Assembly: GCA_022749755.1 (NCBI GenBank)
Contig: CM040447.1
Coordinates: forward strand, 4,610,545 to 4,674,544
DNA from: Azadirachta indica
Lineage: Eukaryota > Streptophyta > Magnoliopsida > Sapindales > Meliaceae
Length of the DNA stretch: 64,000 nucleotides
Direction: 5' to 3'
Shown here one piece after another: positions 58,401 through 64,000 of the stretch (positions are counted from its first letter, which is position 1; the number at the start of each line of letters is the position of its first letter). The notes beneath the pieces are model-generated. The model searched no databases. It was not told the DNA's origin and saw nothing but the letters and a program-made list of their open reading frames with translations. Position numbers and translations under genes: made by a program.

Positions 58401-59000
58401 AGTATTGTGATTTTAAAGTTATAATATATCAATTAAAAATATAATTTAAATAATAGTATAAAAAGTGTACGAACCCACTAAAAATTGGTGTTTACATAAT
58501 GCCTTTTTAATTTTATTTTTATGGCTAGTGAAAGTTATTAGTATAAATTCTATCCTAAATTACTATTAAAACTAAGATATTATAACGCTAGAAAAATTGA
58601 GTTATTTAATTGAGGATTAGGAATCTAGTGATATAAATAGACAAATTATATCACTATAAGATGAAAATATCAATGATTAAATTATTCTTATAATATAAAA
58701 ATTTGATCATCAAAATATTATGTGTAACATTAATTCATTCTCTTAAATTTTCATCCAAAATAAGCAGATATTCATTAAGTGAGTATTATGTTTTTATAAT
58801 TTTTTAGATCATTTTTTATACCATCTCAACACTAGATGAATGTCTTATCATATGAGCTCGATAAAAAATTTAGGACGAATAACAGTACTTAAATATGATA
58901 ACAATTAGCATTAAAGAATATTTAAGTTATTATTTCATTTCGAATCAAGTATGTAGTGATTTAAATAGACCAACTATGTCTTTATTAGTAAAAAAATAAA
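55491..59000. other. Intergenic DNA upstream of the K+ channel gene
   Basis: No supported gene. Contents: (TA)n at 56286-56305, a 39-bp tandem duplication in a GA-rich tract (57062-57140), a poly-A run at about 58110-58127, and AT-rich DNA elsewhere. A weak tRNA-like patch (CCTAGTGGTAATAGTGCTAT then GTGAGTCCCAATAT) at 57400-57455 may be a SINE relic but is not shown. Confidence 0.45.
57062..57140. repeat. 39-bp perfect tandem duplication in a GA-rich tract
   Basis: GATGAAGACAGATGAAGAGA and the following GGGAAGAA recur with period 39 (starts 57062 and 57101), then pass into a poly-A/AG stretch to about 57230. Confidence 0.9.
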
Positions 59001-59284
59001 ATTAGAGGACTTGGATGTTATTATCCTGTTAATTATTTGGGGTATAAATTTGCCAGCACGCGAAGATCTAGTCGTAGCTTCTTTCATTTCATTGATCATA
59101 ATCGTCGCAGGTGCGAATCATTACAATAATACAAAATCTTTGATCTCCTCTTCTTGTCTCTCAGACTTTCCCCTAACTGTCCGTATTTCCGACGTCGTTT
59201 TGACATCTAAACCACAACCGCCCTCCGTTTCTCTCGCTGTTCTCTCTCTAGGAAAACGTATTATTTAAGTTTATCGTCGTCGTA

Positions 59285-62200
59285 ATGAGCGACAATGCGA
59301 GGAAGGAAGATTCGGAGTCGGAAGAATACGAGGTGGAGGATTTGCGAGACCGTATAAAGTCATCGCGAGGAAGCAGATTCAATTTAATAGCGAATCAGTT
59401 TGGTTTTCTTCATTCAAGTCATCCGAACTTCATCGGACGTCAATCTGTACTCACCGGAATCAGAGATCTTTCCAAAGGCTTCTACATTCTTCCTGATAAC
59501 AGGTACCGTTCGTTCTCTTCTCTTTTCTCCTCGTTCATTCTTGTGTATTGGTAAATCAACGACGTCGTGTTGTCTCCGTGACTGTTGGAAATTCGGGATG
59601 ATTTTAGTTTCGGTTTGGTGATAGGGCTGGGCCAAAACGGACAATTTAAATGTTTTGAGGTCAAAAAATGAGTGCGCCGTCATTCCCGCCATTCAGTTAC
59701 ACGTGTTTGTTTTCTACTGGAGTGATGTGGTCCTACGGTGCGTTTCGGGTGCCAACGTTTCAAACCATGTCATTATCACTATGCGTTTCGGGTCCCACGT
59801 TTCTAAGTGTTTTATCAGCGCTTTGAGTCGAGATCTATCGTGATTTCCGCGCTATGAGTTTAATTTTTCTGTAGGGTATACTGTCGTCGTAGCATTGGCA
59901 ATTAAATTTTGTAATTATAAACGTTAAAATATATACGGTTACAATTTATATAAGAAAAAATGATTTTCAAGTACCTGAAGTGTGGTCTAGTGAACATAAT
60001 TTTAATAATTTTAAAAATACTTGATAAAATTTTAAAATTTATTAAAAAATTATAATTATATTCTTATTTAATGATAACTAGCTGATAAATAATGATAAAT
60101 ATTTTTTTACAAGATATTAATAATTAAATATTTATTAATATATTATAAATAAAATATATTGTAATACAATACATAATTATATTATAATTAAAATAAATAG
60201 TATATATACATAGCTTGAACATATATAATATATTAAAAATTTTAAAATATATTATTTATAAATTCTACAAATAAATAGAGATATATTCGACGTTTTTTAA
60301 TAAATTGAGATTTTAATTAGTATTTTTAATATTATCGGAACTAAACAATATACCAGATCAAATATTGAGAACTTATAAATCTTTTACGTTTTATATAAAG
60401 TAAAACATAAAATTGTTTTAAATGATATACATGTGAAAAAAATGCTTGTATAATTTTTTTTTTTCTAGATTGTGGTTTAGCCGGTTAGGGCTACTTCAAC
60501 TGTGGCCCTAATAGTAATTAATAGCTTTGTCAGAAATTTTGATCAATATTCTATACGATAATATATATATTTTCTGATGAATACTAAAAATAACTCTAAA
60601 CAATGCTTATTTGATGTGGGGAAGTTTAAATTTCAAATTTTGTTTATAATTTAAAATTATTTTATCAGTTGAATTAATTAATACACTGCATGTCATACAA
60701 TAATAGGATTTGTTCTAATGAGGTGACAGTTTCAAATTATCCCATTAAGATTTTCTTGTAAGATAATATTACCTAAAATTATATAAGAATTTACATTATT
60801 TTTTGGGAAAAAAAAAAGAAGGCTTATTGGTCTTGAGCCAGTGTGATAGTAAGTTATGATCGTTCAGTGTTTAAGCTATTCACACATGCAGTAATGTTTA
60901 CACAAAATAATGATATCTAACGTTAAAACACTGCATTCTCAATATCGTATAAGGATAAATAAATAATAATAATATTTTTATATTTATTTTATTACTATAT
61001 TTTAAATAAATGTATTGTTTTTATTTTTATTAAATTTTAGATATGAAAAATTATTTTTACTAACTTAAGAGTCATCACACTAATGAACTAGGAATTTAAT
61101 TAGTATTTTTAAACCTACTAGAACTAAGTAGTCAAATACAAGTTTTATATTTCTCTAAATAGTGTCTTTATTAGAAGATGACGACAGAGATTAACTAATA
61201 AGAGAAAATTTAGAGAAACTAAATTTTTATTCTAAATTTAATTTGGGTTATCTAATGTTACTCAATTAATAAATGGATTAAGTGAGTTTTGTCTTGTCAT
61301 TTTAAAAGTAGAAAAGAATCTTTGAAATTATTATATTTTAGTTAAATTTTAAATGTATAATAACTAAAATAGCTTTTCATAAGTTTAAATCTTTTTGATT
61401 TCGAAGAAATAATCTCTCATCCTATTGCAACAACTAGGTATATAGCTACGGTTCATATTTAAATTTCAAAATGTCATGCTTGAAAAATGAAAGGGATTAT
61501 ATTATAATTATTTGTAAAAGAATTTTAGGGGCAATGGAATTAATCGCATCCTAATGTAGCTCCACCATTTATTCAACAGGTAATTGAGATACATTAACAT
61601 GTGTTTGTCTACCTCATCAAGAGGGTTTTGTTGTTCTTCAAATGCTTGTTATGATTATATTAGAAATGAAGCAAGGAGATTGGTATAGCATAACGTAGAA
61701 CTTTTCAAGTCTACTTACAGCTTTTGAATTTTTTAGATTTTTCAAAATTTTCTTATATATTTTTTAATTTTTATGTTTTCAGCTCGAAGACATTAGGAAT
61801 TGCAGACCCTTCTGGGATGAACATTTCATAACTTAAAATTGTATAAAATTTTGTTGATTGTTGAACTACAATTTATGGCAGGTTGTGCTTAGTGTGTCTC
61901 TTAAAAATGCCAAATTAAACAAATTTTCTAGTCCTAATATCCGTTTCTCTTTTTTGTTTTTTTGGTGTGGTTGAATTGCATTTTACATTAACGTTAAAGA
62001 AAGGAAAGAGATGATTGTATTTCCCTAGCAATCCTTTACTTGGACTAGAAACTGCTGAGAAAAAAACTTGAATTCAGTGCCTTTTCTTTTTGCTTTCGTC
62101 TTCAAAGCAGTTTCCCGCCCTCTGTTAGAATCAAAATATAATAAATGAACGAATGCAGGTGGTATCGGGCATGGACAAAATTCTTACTGATATGGGCATT

Positions 62201-63415
62201 GTATTCATCCTTCTTTACGCCAATGGAGTTTGCCTTCTTCAGGGGACTGCCGGAGGACCTGTTTATATTGGACATTGTAGGACAGATAGCTTTCCTAATT
62301 GACATTGTCTTGCAATTCTTTGTTGCTTACAGAGATAGCCAGACCTACCGTTGTGTCCATAAGCGCACGGCAATTGCAATTCGGTTAGTTTGTTTTTTTC
62401 TTTTTCTCTCTGTTTCTTATATATATGTTCTTGTTTCACTGATATTCTGCTCCTCCTCTGTTATTTAAAGGTACCTGAAATCAAGTTTTATCATTGATCT
62501 AGTTAGTTGTATGCCTTGGGACCTTATTTACAAGGTATTAGTTTTCCATTGTCCTTTTTGCTTAATTATATTAGTAGTTCATAAATTTCTTCCTCTAGTT
62601 TTCCATCAAGTTCCAGCTGTATTGGCAAAATAATATATTTCTTCTATTTGTTTCTCTACATTTTTATTCTAAATATTATTGTTCTTGTCATCTATATTTT
62701 GTAGTAGTTTCTGTTTGCATTTCTGATCTTTGTTGTCTCCTTGTTTGATATTTAGATCTGTGTGTGTGCTGGGCTCACATGTTTTACTGCTGTGTAGGGC
62801 AAATACAATAATATTGTCTTGTAGGGCAAATACAATAATATTGTCTGCATTGCCTTTTAACTACATGAACTTATCATTCTGTTAACATGATGGCTGCAAA
62901 GCAATGCAAACCAGCCTATATGATGAAAATTAGTCCATATGTCCAAAATTTTTTTGAAATGAAAAACAAAATATTGGATATAACAAAATTTTCTCCTTGT
63001 AGTGATAACTCAGTGTTGTAAATGTTCATAGTTGTTGCTCTTTTTGTAACCATTTCTGAAATATTTTTCCAACAGGCTTGCGGGAGAAAAGAAGAAATCA
63101 GGTATTTTTTATGGATTAGGTTATATCGAGTACGCAGAGTCACTGATTTTTTCAATAAGATGGAGAAGGATATACGAATCAATTATCTGTTCACTAGGAT
63201 AGTAAAACTTATCACTGTTGAACTCTACTGCACGCATACTGCTGCATGCATCTTTTACTATTTGGCTACCACTCTGCCTCGTGAAAAAGAGGGGTACACA
63301 TGGATTGGAAGTTTGAAGATGGGTGACTATAGCTATTCAAGTTTCAGAGATATTGACCTCTGGACACGATATACAACATCTCTGTATTTTGCCATCGTAA
63401 CCATGGCCACTGTTG
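59285..63415 (+). CDS. SKOR: SKOR/GORK-type outward-rectifying Shaker K+ channel, 5' part
   Basis: Voltage-gated K+ efflux channel of the plasma membrane; plant relatives load K+ into xylem (SKOR) or drive guard-cell K+ release (GORK). Exons: 59285-59502, 62159-62383, 62471-62534, 63076-63415, all in phase, 282 codons so far; the gene continues beyond 64000. The acidic N-terminus (SEEYEVEDLRDRIKSSRGSR) is cytosolic. S1 has ALYSSFFTPMEF, S2 has LFILDIVGQIAFLIDIVL, S3 FIIDLVSCMPWDLIYK, and the S4 sensor RLYRVRRV, followed by the hallmark KMEKDIRINYLFTRIVKL. S5 has ELYCTHTAACIFYYLA. The pore helix reads LYFAIVTMATVG, and the intron splits the following Gly codon just before the GYGD filter. The start is the only in-frame ATG of the exon. 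The missing part should hold S6, the cyclic-nucleotide-like domain, ankyrin repeats and the KHA domain. SKOR versus GORK cannot be settled from this part. Confidence 0.95.
59955..60385. mobile_element. Family-A TIR element in K+ channel intron 1
   Basis: The left end has TTTTCAAGTACCTGAAGTG, TAATAATTTTAAAAATACTT, ATTTATTAAAAAATTATAAT. The right end, on the minus strand, has AAAAGATTTATAAGTTCTC, AATATTAAAAATACTAATTA, CAATTTATTAAAAAACG. So a family-A element of about 430 bp stands alone here, without family B inside. A further partial right end lies at about 61085-61150. Confidence 0.6.
62793..62846. repeat. Perfect 27-bp tandem duplication in K+ channel intron 3
   Basis: The unit starting TGTAGGGCAAATACAATAAT occurs twice head to tail without a mismatch (62793-62819 and 62820-62846). 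It lies inside the intron between exons 3 and 4. Confidence 0.95.
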
Positions 63416-64000
63416 GTAAGTTACTTTTCTAACTTATAATGTAATTAATAAAATTGAAAGCGTTGGGTATCACATTACTTTCTTGACCATTTGTCTTATA
63501 CAGCTTAAATCTAGAAAACTCTTAGAGATCACCTTATTCAAAAAAAAAAAAAAAAAAAAAGCTTAAGTCTTGAAAAAATTTTAAAGTGATTGCTGTACTA
63601 TGATTTACAAAAATCATGCGGAAAGCAAATGAATATCTTTAGATCATCTGGAACATCTTTCTTTTATTTACTATGAAATGGCTGACAGTTAACAATATTC
63701 TGAAACAATAAGAGGGGCCATTAGTATCAGGTTTTAGTAGTGCAATCGCATTTATGCATGCAAAAGGGCTTGAACAAGATCCTTTGTCATTTGAAATAGA
63801 TGTCTATATGTAGGTATCTATGCATGTACAAAACAAGGACTTGAAAAAGCAATATGGTAATCGTTTTGATTCTGTGGAAGGCTTATTTATTTCAACGTGG
63901 TTGGAAGTTATGACAACATCATATAGTTGATTTGTGTATTCATGACAAACAATAGCCACGCCATTTTACATGTGTTCAAGAAGTTTTCAGCATTGTGTTA
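63416..64000 (+). other. K+ channel intron 4, running off the window
   Basis: It starts with a good donor, GTTG/GTAAGT. No TATGGTGA-type continuation of the selectivity filter is found before 64000, so the next exon is outside the window. A poly-A run lies at 63540-63559. Confidence 0.7.

Noticed and set aside
59414..59692. Minus-strand 92-codon frame opposite the K+ channel exon 1
   Set aside because: Antisense of a well-supported exon, and the charged composition follows from that.
1..64000. A prokaryotic-style or multi-gene novel system (CRISPR, defence island, biosynthetic cluster)
   Set aside because: No spaced palindromic arrays, operons or co-oriented pathway genes were seen; the window is ordinary plant nuclear DNA with unrelated genes and repeats.

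Overview
This is nuclear DNA of a flowering plant, most likely a eudicot. It is very AT-rich. Its genes are split by many AT-rich GT-AG introns, it carries plant gene families (an outward-rectifying Shaker K+ channel, a CC-type NLR, a plant methyltransferase pair), and the space between genes is filled with LTR-retrotransposon remnants, TIR elements and foldback repeats. I cannot name the species. No tRNA, rRNA, CRISPR or bacterial-type operon is visible.

Layout. Bases 1-9.6 kb are intergenic and TE-rich: a short non-autonomous LTR retroelement (1676-3600), a hAT-like element (3716-5520) containing a 200-bp TIR insertion with a perfect 8-bp target duplication (5104-5303), a 700-bp MITE (5598-6297) and a Mutator-like TIR element (6520-8119). 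At 9689-10201 (minus) is a small intronless two-helix membrane protein gene. From 10.2 to 21.3 kb there is a gutted Ty1/copia element, a CACTA-like end, an inverted repeat, tandem repeats and a composite foldback element. At 21992-23797 (minus) is a decayed CC-NB-ARC-LRR resistance-gene relic. From 24.7 to 27.5 kb there is a very long foldback hairpin.

28522-37670 (minus) is a complete organellar MnmG/GidA tRNA-modification gene. I could join 13 exons in one continuous frame of 721 codons plus stop. One intron has a GC-AG border, and a solo LTR with a perfect target duplication sits in another. Two tandemly duplicated SAM-dependent methyltransferase genes follow on the plus strand: copy 1 (41447-44538) is intact at 260 codons, and copy 2 (47444-51054) has the same two-exon structure but one extra base in exon 2, so it is probably a pseudogene. 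Exon 1 of copy 2 lies between two inverted copies of the same MITE. The last gene (59285 to beyond the window end, plus) is a SKOR/GORK-type K+ channel, seen from its N-terminus to the start of the selectivity filter.

The genes have no obvious shared pathway and look like independent plant transcription units. I found no convincing new multi-gene system. The more unusual signals are the composite A/B foldback elements, which repeat the same nested order at two loci, the MITE-flanked methyltransferase exon, the GC-AG intron, and a 640-bp CAGCA-rich segment bounded by a 14-bp direct repeat.
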